64,000 bases of DNA from Lawsonibacter sp. (GTDB lineage Bacteria > Bacillota > Clostridia > Oscillospirales > Oscillospiraceae). The stretch lies in contig JAAWIE010000005.1 of NCBI GenBank assembly GCA_022796195.1, positions 1-64,000 on the forward strand, in the 5' to 3' direction. A program made the position numbers and the translations under genes. This document shows positions 1-8,364 of the stretch, one piece after another. Position 1 is the first letter of the stretch. The number at the start of each line of letters is the position of its first letter. Under the pieces are notes generated by a model, which saw only the letters and a list, made by a program, of their open reading frames with translations, made no database searches and had not been told where the DNA came from.

Positions 1-24
1 GTGCTCTAATCTGATTTCAGGCAT
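1..24 (-). CDS. start of ABC transporter ATP-binding gene (partial)
   Basis: Eight codons (MPEIRLEH) begin at an ATG at 24 and run off the left edge. A GGAGGA ribosome binding site at 31-36 lies inside the last codons of the upstream permease, so translation is probably coupled. The order lipoprotein, permease, next gene makes an ABC ATPase the likely product, but too little is present to prove it. Confidence 0.5.
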
Positions 25-27
25 ATG

Positions 28-1857
28 TTATCCTCCTATTCCCTTGTCAAGGCTGGCGCCGGTGACCTTGTTGACCAGTGTGTTGCACACCAGAATGGTA
101 ACAATTAAAATGAGGTTGATGCCGCTGGAGAAGGCGTAAAGGCCCATTTCATCAAAGTAGTCCAGGGTGGTAGACAGGATGAAGCCTTGAACGCACAGCA
201 GCATGAACAGGGACAGCTCGCGCAGGCAGGTCATGAAGGGGAGCAGATAGCCGCTGATGATGGACGACTTCTGAATGGGGATGATAATGCGGGTCATCCG
301 CTTGATCCAGGGGATATCTTGGATGATGGCCGCCTCTTCAATCTCGCCGGAGAGCTGGAGCATGGAGTTGAGGGAACTGCGGCTGGCAAAGGGAATGTAC
401 TTGATTGTGCCGACGATGATAAGCAGAGTGTAGGTGTTGAACAGGTTGATATGCTCGTTGGAGAACAGGATAAAGAAGGCCACGCCTACCGCGATGGAGG
501 GCATTAGGTAGGGGAGAAAGGCGACGCTGTTGACGTAGTTGGCCCACTTACTTCGCCGGTTTTTCGATACGGAGTAGCCAATTAGCGTACCAATGGTGCC
601 CGCCAGCAGGGAACAGCACACACTAACCCAGATGGTACCCTTAAAGGCGCGCCAGATGGTCTCGTTGTGGAGGATGCCCTTCTGACCGTACATCCCGTTT
701 TCGGTGACATTTTCGTCGGTGACCCACCATTTGGTGGTCAGGTTGCTGGCGTCGCCAGTATACAGGAAGGAGTAGTCGCCGGGGTTGGGCAGGAAGGTCT
801 CAAAAGCGAAGGAGACGATGGGGAAAATGCTGGTGAAGAAGGTGACCACCACCAGCACCAGAGCGATGACATATTTGCCCACTCTACCCAGGTTGATTTT
901 GGAAATCTGGCCGGATTTTCCGGTGACGGTGGTGTAGCTCTTGCGGCTGGTGAGGGAGAGCTGATTCAGGAACATGATAGCCACGCCGAATACCATCATA
1001 ATGATGGCAAGAATGCTGGCCTCGCCGGTGTATTTAGAGTTCATGGACACATACTTGGTGGATAAGGTGGTCAGCCCCAGGTAGTGAGGGACCGGATAGG
1101 AGCCCATGGAACTGCCGAACACCAGCAGAATGGTGGAGAGAATGGCGGGTTTGACCATGGGCAGGGTGATTTTGGTCATGATCCGCCACTTGGGGGTGTC
1201 CAGGATGGTGGCCGCTTCCTCCAGGTTGGCGTCCATGTTCCGGAAGATGCCGCCGATGAGGATGTAGGCGAAGGGGGCGTAGTGCAGGCCCAGCACCACC
1301 AGACTGGGGAACAGTCCCTGGCACCACCAGATCGGCATGTTGATGCCCAGCGTAGCGGCTAACAGGCCGTTGGAAGTGCCGGTGACGGCGTTGGAGTTAA
1401 AGAGATTCTGCCACACTACGGCCAAGGTCCACTGGGGCATGATATAAGGGAAGATAAAGATGGAACTGAGGTAGCTGCGCCAAGCCAGATTGGTCCGGGT
1501 GATGAGGAAGGCGAACAGCCCGCCAAAGAGGATGGATACCACACAGGTGCCCGCCGCCAGCCAGACGGTATTCAGCAGTGGGGTCCATAGATTGGTCTTT
1601 GCCAGACGGCTGGTAAACAGGTCTACATAGTTTACCACTGTGTAGCCCGCAGCCTGTCCAGTGAGGTGGGCGTCAATGGTGCCGGGATGGATTTTAAAGG
1701 TGTCCTCAATGATGGCTAGGATGGGGGCCACGGTGCTGAAGGTGAGCACAATGCCCATCAGCACCAAGATGACGTTGTGGGGCTTGGAAAAGAAGGTTTT
1801 CACCTTATTGAACAGGATTGTGCTCCTGTTCGCCCGAAGGGTGGTGGATGGATTCAT
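28..1857 (-). CDS. ABC transporter permease with two fused membrane domains (FbpB-like)
   Basis: This 609-aa inner-membrane protein forms the channel of an importer. It holds two copies of the binding-protein-dependent permease domain, each ending in an EAA loop that docks the ATPase: EEAATILDTP in the first half and EEAAIIQDIP in the second. A cytoplasmic N-terminus is followed by about twelve hydrophobic segments. Fused double permeases of this type are usual in iron(III), thiamine, polyamine and aminoethylphosphonate importers of the FbpABC/PotABC class. The sequence alone does not show the substrate. The gene follows the HAD phosphatase by 12 bases and is part of the lipoprotein-HAD-permease-ATPase operon. 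Confidence 0.85.
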   Translation of the reverse strand: MNPSTTLRANRSTILFNKVKTFFSKPHNVILVLMGIVLTFSTVAPILAIIEDTFKIHPGTIDAHLTGQAAGYTVVNYVDLFTSRLAKTNLWTPLLNTVWLAAGTCVVSILFGGLFAFLITRTNLAWRSYLSSIFIFPYIMPQWTLAVVWQNLFNSNAVTGTSNGLLAATLGINMPIWWCQGLFPSLVVLGLHYAPFAYILIGGIFRNMDANLEEAATILDTPKWRIMTKITLPMVKPAILSTILLVFGSSMGSYPVPHYLGLTTLSTKYVSMNSKYTGEASILAIIMMVFGVAIMFLNQLSLTSRKSYTTVTGKSGQISKINLGRVGKYVIALVLVVVTFFTSIFPIVSFAFETFLPNPGDYSFLYTGDASNLTTKWWVTDENVTENGMYGQKGILHNETIWRAFKGTIWVSVCCSLLAGTIGTLIGYSVSKNRRSKWANYVNSVAFLPYLMPSIAVGVAFFILFSNEHINLFNTYTLLIIVGTIKYIPFASRSSLNSMLQLSGEIEEAAIIQDIPWIKRMTRIIIPIQKSSIISGYLLPFMTCLRELSLFMLLCVQGFILSTTLDYFDEMGLYAFSSGINLILIVTILVCNTLVNKVTGASLDKGIGG

Positions 1858-1869
1858 AAATCGCTCCTC

Positions 1870-2487
1870 TCAGTCGTCTGCGGCCACGGGAACGCCAGCC
1901 TGACGCAGGGCGGCGCGCAGTTTGGAGATATTGTTCTGGTAGTGGAAAGCCTGCATACCGCACCACCGGGCGGCCTCAATGTTGGTATTGCAGTCGTCAA
2001 TGAAAAAGCACTCTCCGGGAGTTAGGCCGAACCGGGCGAACAGCCGCCGGTAAATATCCAGGTCCGGTTTGAGAAGATGTTCTTCAAAGGAGAGCAAGGT
2101 TCCTTTTATCTGTGGGAGTACTGGGATTTTTTCCCGGAAGCGGTAAAAGCGGTGGGAGGTATTGGACAGGATGTACAGCGGCAGGCCCAGGCCGTCCAGC
2201 TCCCGCGCCAATTGGTTCACCTCCGGATTAGGGACGAGGAACTCGTCCCAATGGGCCATGGCCTGATCCGCCGCTGCCCAGAGCCGCTGGGGCAGGCGTT
2301 CTTTCATGTGAGCCAAGGCGGTTTCTTCCAGTCCGCCCCGGTCCAGAGTGAGCCAGTCGGGGCCTTCAAACATCGTGTGGTAAAGAAGGTCCGCGTCCTC
2401 CGGGCGGCTGGTAAAGGCTGCTGCCAGTTCCCGGGTGTGAAAGTCCAGCAAGATGTTTCCCATATCAAAAATTACCGCTGTAACCAT
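1870..2487 (-). CDS. HAD-superfamily phosphatase, YihX-like
   Basis: The 205-aa product is a HAD phosphatase. Motif I reads IFDMGNILLDF, the D-x-G-N variant seen in YihX-like sugar-phosphate phosphatases. Motif II is the SNTS stretch, the motif III lysine is in LLKPDLDIY, and motif IV is FFIDDCNTNIEAA. I placed the start at the second of two close ATGs (2487), about 9 bases after GGAAAGGA; the ATG at 2493 is also possible. The ORF-track start at 2580 would read through a strong GC hairpin and lacks a ribosome binding site. Its position inside an ABC importer operon suggests that it dephosphorylates the imported compound or a derivative, which is inference. Confidence 0.75.
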   Translation of the reverse strand: MVTAVIFDMGNILLDFHTRELAAAFTSRPEDADLLYHTMFEGPDWLTLDRGGLEETALAHMKERLPQRLWAAADQAMAHWDEFLVPNPEVNQLARELDGLGLPLYILSNTSHRFYRFREKIPVLPQIKGTLLSFEEHLLKPDLDIYRRLFARFGLTPGECFFIDDCNTNIEAARWCGMQAFHYQNNISKLRAALRQAGVPVAADD

Positions 2488-2525
2488 TGACATCGGTCCT
2501 TTCCGAATAGAGTAGGGGTATGGCA

Positions 2526-2560
2526 AAGGCCCGGGGCGCGCGGCGCGCCCCCCGGACCTT
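2526..2560 (-). terminator. strong GC hairpin between lipoprotein gene and HAD gene
   Basis: The arms AAGGCCCGGGGCGCG and CGCGCCCCCCGGACCTT pair almost completely around a 3-base loop. On the minus strand only TTT follows, so it may be a leaky terminator or a 3'-end stabiliser that leaves the binding-protein mRNA more abundant than the rest of the operon. Confidence 0.5.
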
Positions 2561-2607
2561 TTTGGTTGTTTCATTTGCAAAACCGGCAGTCCGGATTTAC
2601 CGGTTGG

Positions 2608-4032
2608 TTAGGCGCTGTATTTGGTCAGCATCTCGATCCAGCTGCCGACGGTGAAGGAGACAGAGGCGCAGTATGCGGGGTCTTCCAGCACCAATTTGCC
2701 GTTGGTGGTCCACCACTCGTAGCCGCGGTCATTCTTGGCTTCAAACTGGACTGTGGTGCCATCCTCAGCCATGCCGCCCTTGGAGTGGCCGTACTGGGCT
2801 TCGGTGCCCTCTGCCACGGTGGGGTTGGAGGAGTAGCCGCCCATGTCCTTGCCCCAGGCGGAGAAACCGTCCACGGTCTCAGTCATATAGGCGATGAAGG
2901 CGCAGGCCGTCCAGGGCAGGGGGCTGTTGTCGGTGACAAACAGGTAGTGGCAGTAGCCATAGCCGCCGATACCGGTATAGCCGTCGTTATAGGCGGCGAC
3001 ATCAATGTTGTTTACGGAAACGGAACTGGATTCCTCCACAGAGCGCAGTTTGGAGTACACCAGCAGACCGAATTGGTCGGTAGCAGACTTGTCAACCAGG
3101 GTGTTGCAGATGGGGCCGTCGTCGGTCTGAGCGTTGTAGCTCTCTACCCACAGCTTGATCCAAGCCAGGGAGTAGGCGCCGTCGGCGCCCAGACCCAGGT
3201 CGGCAGCCTCAGACTCCATCGCTTTGATGGTGGGTTGGAAATACGCCTGCTCGCCGGCAGAGAGGGCGTTGAAAGCCTCTTTCAGCCAGGCGGCGTAGTC
3301 ATCCCGAGTCAGCATATACAGGAAATTTTTGCCTACGATCTCAGAGTCGATATCCATGTACAGACCATGTTCGCCCTCGGCCACGAAGTCCCAGCAGTTG
3401 TCGTAGGACTTGGAGCCGGTGTTGTTGTACATGAAGACCTTGTTCAGGGTCTGGAGAGCCAGGTAGCCCTCATAGGCATCGGCGGTGGTGCCGTTGGCCT
3501 CGGCCCACTCCTTGGGGACAAAGGTGTCCAGAATACCGGTCTGGACCATCTTGCTCTCGATTTGGTTGCCGTCCTGAATCAGGGTCATGGCAAAGGTGCC
3601 GGTGTCTTTGAGAGAGTCGGCGGTGAGCTGGTCGAAGATCTTGTTATTCTTGGGCTGCTGCCACTCGAACTCCATATTGTAGCTGGGGTCGATGGTTTTC
3701 AAATAGTCGATGAACAGGGGCAGGGCGCTCTTGCCCCGGCTGGAGTTGCCCACGCCGTAGAACATTTTGCCATTGGATTCCTCAATGGCCTTCTTGGCCA
3801 GCTCCTCCAGGCTCATGCCCTCGGCCTCTTTGATAATCTTCTGGGTGGGGGTCAAGTTCGCGTCGTCCGCCGGGTCGGGGGGGTCCTGTTTGGAGCTGGA
3901 CGCGCTGCCCTGGTTGGGCTGGGACTGTCCGCCGCTGTTGGCGGGGGGCGTGCTGTTGTTGCCGCAGGAGGCCAGAGCCAAGGTCATGGCGCCGGCCAGG
4001 AGTAGTGCGGTAAGTTTTCTCGACTTCTTCAT
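2608..4032 (-). CDS. extracellular solute-binding lipoprotein of ABC importer
   Basis: This 474-aa protein begins with a lipoprotein signal: MKKSRK, a hydrophobic stretch, then LASCGN, where the Cys would be lipidated. A Ser/Gln/Pro-rich tether follows and then a periplasmic-binding-protein fold of the FbpA/PotD type. The start at 4032 has AGGAGG 7 bases upstream; the track start 69 bases earlier has none. It is the first gene of the operon and would deliver substrate to the double permease. I see no motif that identifies the ligand, and iron, polyamine, thiamine and phosphonate all remain possible. Confidence 0.82.
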   Translation of the reverse strand: MKKSRKLTALLLAGAMTLALASCGNNSTPPANSGGQSQPNQGSASSSKQDPPDPADDANLTPTQKIIKEAEGMSLEELAKKAIEESNGKMFYGVGNSSRGKSALPLFIDYLKTIDPSYNMEFEWQQPKNNKIFDQLTADSLKDTGTFAMTLIQDGNQIESKMVQTGILDTFVPKEWAEANGTTADAYEGYLALQTLNKVFMYNNTGSKSYDNCWDFVAEGEHGLYMDIDSEIVGKNFLYMLTRDDYAAWLKEAFNALSAGEQAYFQPTIKAMESEAADLGLGADGAYSLAWIKLWVESYNAQTDDGPICNTLVDKSATDQFGLLVYSKLRSVEESSSVSVNNIDVAAYNDGYTGIGGYGYCHYLFVTDNSPLPWTACAFIAYMTETVDGFSAWGKDMGGYSSNPTVAEGTEAQYGHSKGGMAEDGTTVQFEAKNDRGYEWWTTNGKLVLEDPAYCASVSFTVGSWIEMLTKYSA

Positions 4033-4236
4033 TTTGCATCCTCCTTCGTCGCTTTTCATAAATTGCCCGCACGTTATTCTATGCGGGTTGTGTATTTTCA
4101 TTGTACCTTAGACGAGCCAAAATGAACAGGGGACAAATCTGCGCTTTTTTGTAAAATTTAGATAAAGCTCTGAGGAAGGAGAACTTGTATTACTGCAAAA
4201 TCACAAAGAGAGACGGAAGAGCCGGGTCCTCAGCCG

Positions 4237-5229
4237 CTATACATACCCGTACATCCCCCGGACCGAGACCTCTCCGGCGGCAATGATCTCCTGACTGTGG
4301 TCGGGCAGTTCCACCACCAGATTGAAATGCTCATCAATTTCCAGGGCAAACGCCTCACGCCGGGCAGTGGGGGTAATGAGTTGGACTGGATGGCCGGTCG
4401 TTACGCAGCCGGCCCGGTATTTGGACAGATATTCGGCCCGATTTTCTGGATATCCGGCGTACATCCGATTTAGAGCCAGAATAATTTGGACAGCCAGTTC
4501 CGCCCGGCGCACCGGACGGCCCAGCTCTTGGGCCAAAGAGATGGCCATGTCTTGGATTTCTGGAGCGAAGTCTTCCAAAGTATGGTTCACATTGACCCCG
4601 ATACCGGTGACCATATAGTCCAAGGCATTGCTCTCGCTCTCTAAACCGAGCTCGGTAAGAATACCTACTAGCTTTCGGTTTCCCAGGATGATGTCGTTGG
4701 TCCACTTGATCTGGGGGCGAATCCCGCAGCAGGCTTCAATTCCGTCGCACACTGCCACCGCTACCCAGGCAGTAAAGTCAGACACTTGTTCCGGCTCCAG
4801 GTTGGGACGGAACAGGGCGGACAGGTACAGCCCCTTGCCCCTGGGCGACTGAAAGCCCCGGCCCCGGCGGCCCCGGCCTCCGGTCTGTTCCTCCGCAGTC
4901 ACGACCAGGCCCTCGGCGGCCCCGGCTATGGCTTGGCGTTTGCATTCGGTGTTGGTGGAGTCAATTACATCCAGACATAGCAGATTGGAGCCCACCAGCG
5001 ACCCTGCCAGCGGTCCGGAAAGCTCACCTGCCCGCAGACGGTCCGGGGCATTCTCCAGACAGTAGCCCCGCTTTGTTGCGGAGGAGATGGTGTATCCCTC
5101 CTGCCGCAGGCCCTCGATTGCCTTCCACACGCCTGCCCGGCTGATTCCAAGTTCCCGGCTCATGGCTTCACCGGACAGATATTCTCCTTGACGCTCCCGC
5201 AGCAGCGACAGCACCTTTTCACGGCTCAT
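4237..5229 (-). CDS. birA: bifunctional biotin-protein ligase / biotin repressor
   Basis: This 330-aa protein attaches biotin to carboxylase carrier domains and can repress biotin genes. Residues 1 to about 65 form a helix-turn-helix (REKVLSLLRERQGEYLSGE, then ISRAGVWKAI). The catalytic domain carries the biotinyl-AMP loop GGRGRRGRGF and KWTNDI, and the C-terminal BirA domain completes the protein. The start at 5229 has AAGGAGG 8 bases upstream and lies just after a near-perfect promoter. The regulatory domain means that it may autoregulate biotin uptake or synthesis elsewhere, since no biotin operon is in the window. Confidence 0.93.
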   Translation of the reverse strand: MSREKVLSLLRERQGEYLSGEAMSRELGISRAGVWKAIEGLRQEGYTISSATKRGYCLENAPDRLRAGELSGPLAGSLVGSNLLCLDVIDSTNTECKRQAIAGAAEGLVVTAEEQTGGRGRRGRGFQSPRGKGLYLSALFRPNLEPEQVSDFTAWVAVAVCDGIEACCGIRPQIKWTNDIILGNRKLVGILTELGLESESNALDYMVTGIGVNVNHTLEDFAPEIQDMAISLAQELGRPVRRAELAVQIILALNRMYAGYPENRAEYLSKYRAGCVTTGHPVQLITPTARREAFALEIDEHFNLVVELPDHSQEIIAAGEVSVRGMYGYV

Positions 5230-5251
5230 GGTATCCGCCTCCTTTTTTTCC

Positions 5252-5280
5252 ATTATAGCCTGTATAAAGAGGTGCGTCAA
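5252..5280 (-). promoter_or_regulatory. sigma-A promoter of birA
   Basis: On the minus strand, TTGACG, a 17-base spacer, then TATAAT. The -10 box lies about 23 bases upstream of the birA start and fixes that start, because the ORF-track ATG at 5280 is inside the promoter. Confidence 0.88.
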
Positions 5281-5402
5281 CGGGAATTCCTCACCGCTGC
5301 CGCCTACTGCATTTTGGTTTTCCCGCAGACATTATTTGGAACAGGCTAGTTATATTTTGATGGAAGCGAAGCGGAAATATGGAAGCCAGGCAGTTTATAC
5401 AC

Positions 5403-5437
5403 GAAAAAATCAGGAGGGGGATTCTTCCCCCTCCTGA
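5403..5437 (-). terminator. Rho-independent terminator of hpf
   Basis: CAGGAGGGGG and CCCCCTCCTG form a perfect 10-bp stem with a 6-base loop. On the minus strand it is followed by ATTTTTT. It ends the hpf transcript about 17 bases after the stop codon. Confidence 0.93.
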
Positions 5438-5453
5438 CTGTGGTGCATGATTG

Positions 5454-6005
5454 TTACTGCTCATCCTCGATCAGACCGTAATCGCCGTCGTTGCGGCGGT
5501 AAACGACAGCAAAAGCGCCGCCAGCCTCCTCATCCCGGAAGGCAAAGAAACCATGCTCCAGCAGGTTCATCTGCAAAATTGCCTCTTCCCGGGTCATAGG
5601 CTTGAGGGGGAAGGTCTTGCTGCGGACGATGCGGTATTCGCCCTCTTCCGGTTCATCGGGGGCGAAGGTAGACACCTCGCTCACGTCCAGCGCCCGCTCG
5701 AAAGCGCCCTGGCGCAGCCGCTTCTCCAGGCGGGTTTTGTTTTTGCGGATCTGGCGTTCCAGAGTGGTTACAGCGGCGTCGATAGAGGCTCGCATATCGG
5801 AGGTGCTTTCCGACACCCTGAATATGGTGCCGCTGGAGCGGACGGTAATTTCCACCTTGTTATTCCGCTCCTTTTCTACACTGAATGTGACAGCCGCAGT
5901 GGCGTCCTCCTTAAAGAAACGGTCCAGTTTTCCCACCTTTTTTTCCGCATACGCGTGGATCGAGTCTGGCAGGTTTACCTTTTTGTCCGTCAAGATCAAT
6001 TTCAT
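5454..6005 (-). CDS. hpf: long-form ribosome hibernation promoting factor
   Basis: The 183-aa protein matches long HPF. Residues 1-100 are the RaiA/S30AE fold (MKLILTDKKVNLPDSIHAY, KVGKLDRFF) that sits in the decoding centre. A linker follows, and the C-terminal domain (about 125-183; VVRSKTFPLKPMTREEAILQ is the typical form and here reads IVRSKTFPLKPMTREEAI) dimerises 70S ribosomes into 100S particles. The start at 6005 has AAAGGAG 9 bases upstream and is downstream of its own promoter. The gene is monocistronic, with a clear promoter and terminator. The family acts in stationary phase. Confidence 0.95.
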   Translation of the reverse strand: MKLILTDKKVNLPDSIHAYAEKKVGKLDRFFKEDATAAVTFSVEKERNNKVEITVRSSGTIFRVSESTSDMRASIDAAVTTLERQIRKNKTRLEKRLRQGAFERALDVSEVSTFAPDEPEEGEYRIVRSKTFPLKPMTREEAILQMNLLEHGFFAFRDEEAGGAFAVVYRRNDGDYGLIEDEQ

Positions 6006-6072
6006 TGAGATCGCTCCTTTCGCCCAGAGGGCTGGTATAAACCGGCGGGTGAGGTTCCCTCCGATTATCCTT

Positions 6073-6101
6073 ATTATACCACAAGGCGCAAAAAAGTCCA
6101 A
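6073..6101 (-). promoter_or_regulatory. sigma-A promoter of hpf
   Basis: TTGGAC, a 17-base spacer, then TATAAT on the minus strand. It predicts a 5' leader of about 60 bases and shows that the longer ORF-track version of hpf cannot be translated. Confidence 0.85.
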
Positions 6102-6120
6102 TGGTTTTTGTTAAAATTTT

Positions 6121-7269
6121 CTAAATTCTTCTCCCACCGATAAACACGGCCCGCACATTGCCGGTTACCTCCAGGGGATGGCGGTCTGTGACAACAATAT
6201 CAGCTTCCTTACCGGGGGTCAAGGACCCCAAGTCTTCGTCCAAACCGGCAATTTTTGCCGCATTGATGGTAATCGCGGACAGGGCAGTCTCTTTGTCCAA
6301 ACCTCCTTTAACCGCCAGAGCGGCGCACAGGGGCAGATATTGAATTGGCACCTCTGGATGGTCGGTGCAAATCGCAAAGGGTACCCCGCCTTTGTGCAGA
6401 AGGGAGGGAGTTTTTAAGGACATATCGGTTAATTCCGGTTTGGAACGGTCTCCCAAACAGGGGCCGGTAATCACCGGGACTCCCTCTTCCTGAAGAAAAT
6501 CCACTATCAAGTGGCTGGCGGTGCCATGGACAATGACACACTTTAAATGAAATTCACGCGCAATTCGCACTCCTGTAACAATATCGCTTGCACGGTGAGC
6601 GTGGATATGGACCGGCAGTTTCCCGCGGACTACAGGAAGGAGGGCCTCGAGCTTGGCGTCGTAGTCGGGCGGATCGGTATCCTCGTCTGCTTTGTCCAGT
6701 TTTTCCCCATATTCGAGAGCTTTACGCAGATTTTCACGAATAATCGCGGCAATTGCCATTCTGGTCACGGGGGTCTCGTCCCGGTTGTGGTAGACCTGCT
6801 TTGGGTTTTCACCCAAAGCCAGTTTCATGGAAATCGGAGCCTTGACGACCATAGCGTCTACCCAGCGTCCATCCGTTTTGATGGCGGCGAATTCCCCGGA
6901 GATGGGGTTTGCGGACCCAGGTCCGGTGAGCACGGTGGTTACCCCTGCCTCCCGGGCCTCAGAAAAACAGCGGTCCAGAGGGTTGATGGCGTCAATGGCC
7001 CGAAGATGGGGGGTGCAGGGGTCGGTTTCCTCATTTCCATCGTCGCTTTCAAAGCCCAGAGCGTCCCCAAACATGCCCAAGTGGCAGTGGGTGTCGATGA
7101 AACCGGGGGAGATGTGTCCCCCCTGAGCGTCAAAAACATCTCCCGTCCAATTTTTTGGGCAGTTCTCGATGGGCCCGACCTGGGCAATTTTACTTCCGGA
7201 TATGGCGACAAAACCGTTTTCAATGACTGGCCCATCCATTCTGTGGACCGTTCCGTTGATGATCAGCAT
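6121..7269 (-). CDS. metal-dependent amidohydrolase (imidazolonepropionase/enamidase-like)
   Basis: The 382-aa protein has the amidohydrolase TIM-barrel signatures. The metal site HCHLGM follows a beta-sheet N-terminal domain, HIHAHRA and VHGTAS supply the later histidines, and CTDHPEVP supplies the aspartate. It closes with the usual SLTPGKEADIVV segment. These features place it with bacterial cyclic-amide hydrolases resembling HutI, but no close substrate assignment is possible. The start at 7269 has AAGGGG 8 bases upstream. It appears to be a single-gene unit, and its upstream region is shared with a plus-strand small RNA candidate. Confidence 0.82.
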   Translation of the reverse strand: MLIINGTVHRMDGPVIENGFVAISGSKIAQVGPIENCPKNWTGDVFDAQGGHISPGFIDTHCHLGMFGDALGFESDDGNEETDPCTPHLRAIDAINPLDRCFSEAREAGVTTVLTGPGSANPISGEFAAIKTDGRWVDAMVVKAPISMKLALGENPKQVYHNRDETPVTRMAIAAIIRENLRKALEYGEKLDKADEDTDPPDYDAKLEALLPVVRGKLPVHIHAHRASDIVTGVRIAREFHLKCVIVHGTASHLIVDFLQEEGVPVITGPCLGDRSKPELTDMSLKTPSLLHKGGVPFAICTDHPEVPIQYLPLCAALAVKGGLDKETALSAITINAAKIAGLDEDLGSLTPGKEADIVVTDRHPLEVTGNVRAVFIGGRRI

Positions 7270-7309
7270 AAAATATCCCCTTCTTGACAATATACGGCAA
7301 AACTTCTCA

Positions 7310-7338
7310 TTGACTTGACTGGTAAATTATGGTAGACT
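7310..7338 (+). promoter_or_regulatory. promoter of the orphan small RNA
   Basis: TTGACT, a 17-base spacer, then TAGACT on the plus strand. No plus-strand gene follows; a terminator lies about 50 bases downstream. Confidence 0.7.
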
Positions 7339-7344
7339 TGTCCC

Positions 7345-7419
7345 AGCTCGACCAATATGCTTTGTGCGAGTCTCTCCCCGCACATGGGCGCTCTTTACCC
7401 TGTAAAGAGCGTCTTTTTT
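7345..7419 (+). ncRNA. candidate small RNA of about 75 nt with a C/U-rich loop
   Basis: The segment sits between two minus-strand genes and has its own promoter and terminator. The first hairpin is TGTGCG paired with CGCACA, exposing the loop AGTCTCTCCC. The alternative pairing of CTCG at 7347 with CGAG at 7367 is also possible. A C/U-rich loop is complementary to Shine-Dalgarno sequences, as in RsaE-like Gram-positive small RNAs. The transcript start is inferred from the promoter; expression is not shown by the sequence. Confidence 0.6.
7389..7419 (+). terminator. Rho-independent terminator of the small RNA
   Basis: CGCTCTTTAC and GTAAAGAGCG form a perfect 10-bp stem with loop CCT, followed by TCTTTTTT on the plus strand. 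Confidence 0.92.
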
Positions 7420-7473
7420 ATGCCGGCAGAACGTGTTGCGGAGTGTCTGCCAGACCCGGCAAAGCGGTTCGAT

Positions 7474-7504
7474 ACAAAGGGGGCCGTCTGTAGGACGGCC
7501 CCCT
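7474..7504 (-). terminator. terminator of the yabP-yabR operon
   Basis: GGGGGCCGTC and GACGGCCCCC form a perfect 10-bp stem. On the minus strand the tail is only TTTG, so termination may be less efficient than at other sites in the window. Confidence 0.78.
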
Positions 7505-7519
7505 CTCCGCTATACATGT

Positions 7520-7993
7520 TTACCGGCGTCCGCCGCCGCGGCGGTTTCCGCCCTTCTTTTCGATGTAACGCAGTTCTGACAGTTTGCTGTCAGAAGACTG
7601 CATAAATTGTTTAAGCCGGTCCTCGAAGTCGGTGGGCTCCTTAGGAGGCTGATGGACGAAGCCCATCGGGCGGGCCGAACCGCCGCCCGGACGCGGAGGA
7701 CGGCTGCCTCCACCGCCCGGACGCTGGCCGCCGCCTTGTCTGGGGGCGCGCTGGGGCGGGGGTTCTACCTGTTTGATGGACAGATTGATCCGGTTTGATT
7801 GGTCAATCCCGATGATCTTTACTTTAACCTCCTGCCCCTCGTGCAGATGGTCGCTCACCTCATTCACATAGGAATAGGCGATTTCCGAGATGTGAACCAG
7901 ACCGGATTTTCCTTCTGGCAGGGCTACGAAAGCCCCGAACTTTGTGATTCCTGTCACTTTGCCATCCATGATGGCTCCCACACTTAACTCCAT
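7520..7993 (-). CDS. yabR: S1-domain RNA-binding protein, YabR-like
   Basis: The 157-aa protein has a single S1 domain at residues 1-75 (VGAIMDGKVTGITKFGAFV, GLVHISEIA, RINLSIK) followed by an Arg/Gly/Pro-rich tail with RGGG-type repeats that probably adds RNA affinity. It ends in a short conserved-looking helix and a basic RRGGGRR end. In B. subtilis the orthologue follows divIC in the yabP-yabQ-divIC-yabR cluster, exactly as here. The ribosome binding site GGGAGGA is about 12 bases from the ATG, which is slightly long. Confidence 0.85.
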   Translation of the reverse strand: MELSVGAIMDGKVTGITKFGAFVALPEGKSGLVHISEIAYSYVNEVSDHLHEGQEVKVKIIGIDQSNRINLSIKQVEPPPQRAPRQGGGQRPGGGGSRPPRPGGGSARPMGFVHQPPKEPTDFEDRLKQFMQSSDSKLSELRYIEKKGGNRRGGGRR

Positions 7994-8088
7994 TGAAGCG
8001 CAATGTCCTCCCTTGTAAAACTTGGAACTCTACACACACAGATACCCGCTTTCAGAACCTGCATTTATAATCTTTAGGATGCAGATAC

Positions 8089-8364
8089 TCAGTTTGCCAC
8101 GTCGATAAAGAGGGTTTCCCCCTGCTCCACATAGCCGCGGTCCCGGGCCACCCGCTCCAGCATCTCAGGGTCGTCGCTGTTTGCGATGGCGTCGGCCAGT
8201 TTTCGGTTTTCCAGCTGCTGGTCGGTAACCTGTTCGGCCAGTTCGTCTCGCTGAAGCTGAATGTCCAGAATCTTCCCCCGCAGATCCAGAAGAGAGGTGG
8301 CCATATAAATCAGAAGGGCCAAAACTACGATCTTGGTCAAAAAACAGGCTCGTTTGAACTCCAT
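8089..8364 (-). CDS. divIC: septum formation initiator, DivIC/FtsB family
   Basis: This 91-aa bitopic membrane protein has a short cytoplasmic N-terminus, one transmembrane helix (ACFLTKIVVLALLIYMA), a coiled coil (ILDIQLQRDELAEQVTDQQL) and the typical end ERVARDRGYVEQGETLFI. DivIC pairs with FtsL in the divisome. The start at 8364 has AAAGGAG 9 bases upstream; the track start at 8415 has no such site. Its 5' two thirds overlap the annotated tail of yabQ in another frame. Confidence 0.88.
   Translation of the reverse strand: MEFKRACFLTKIVVLALLIYMATSLLDLRGKILDIQLQRDELAEQVTDQQLENRKLADAIANSDDPEMLERVARDRGYVEQGETLFIDVAN

Noticed and set aside
2566-4005. 479-aa plus-strand ORF opposite the solute-binding protein gene
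   Set aside because: It is the antisense shadow of a gene with a lipobox and good ribosome binding site; its own start has none and its composition (Gly/Val/Ala-rich) is typical of a reverse-complement frame.
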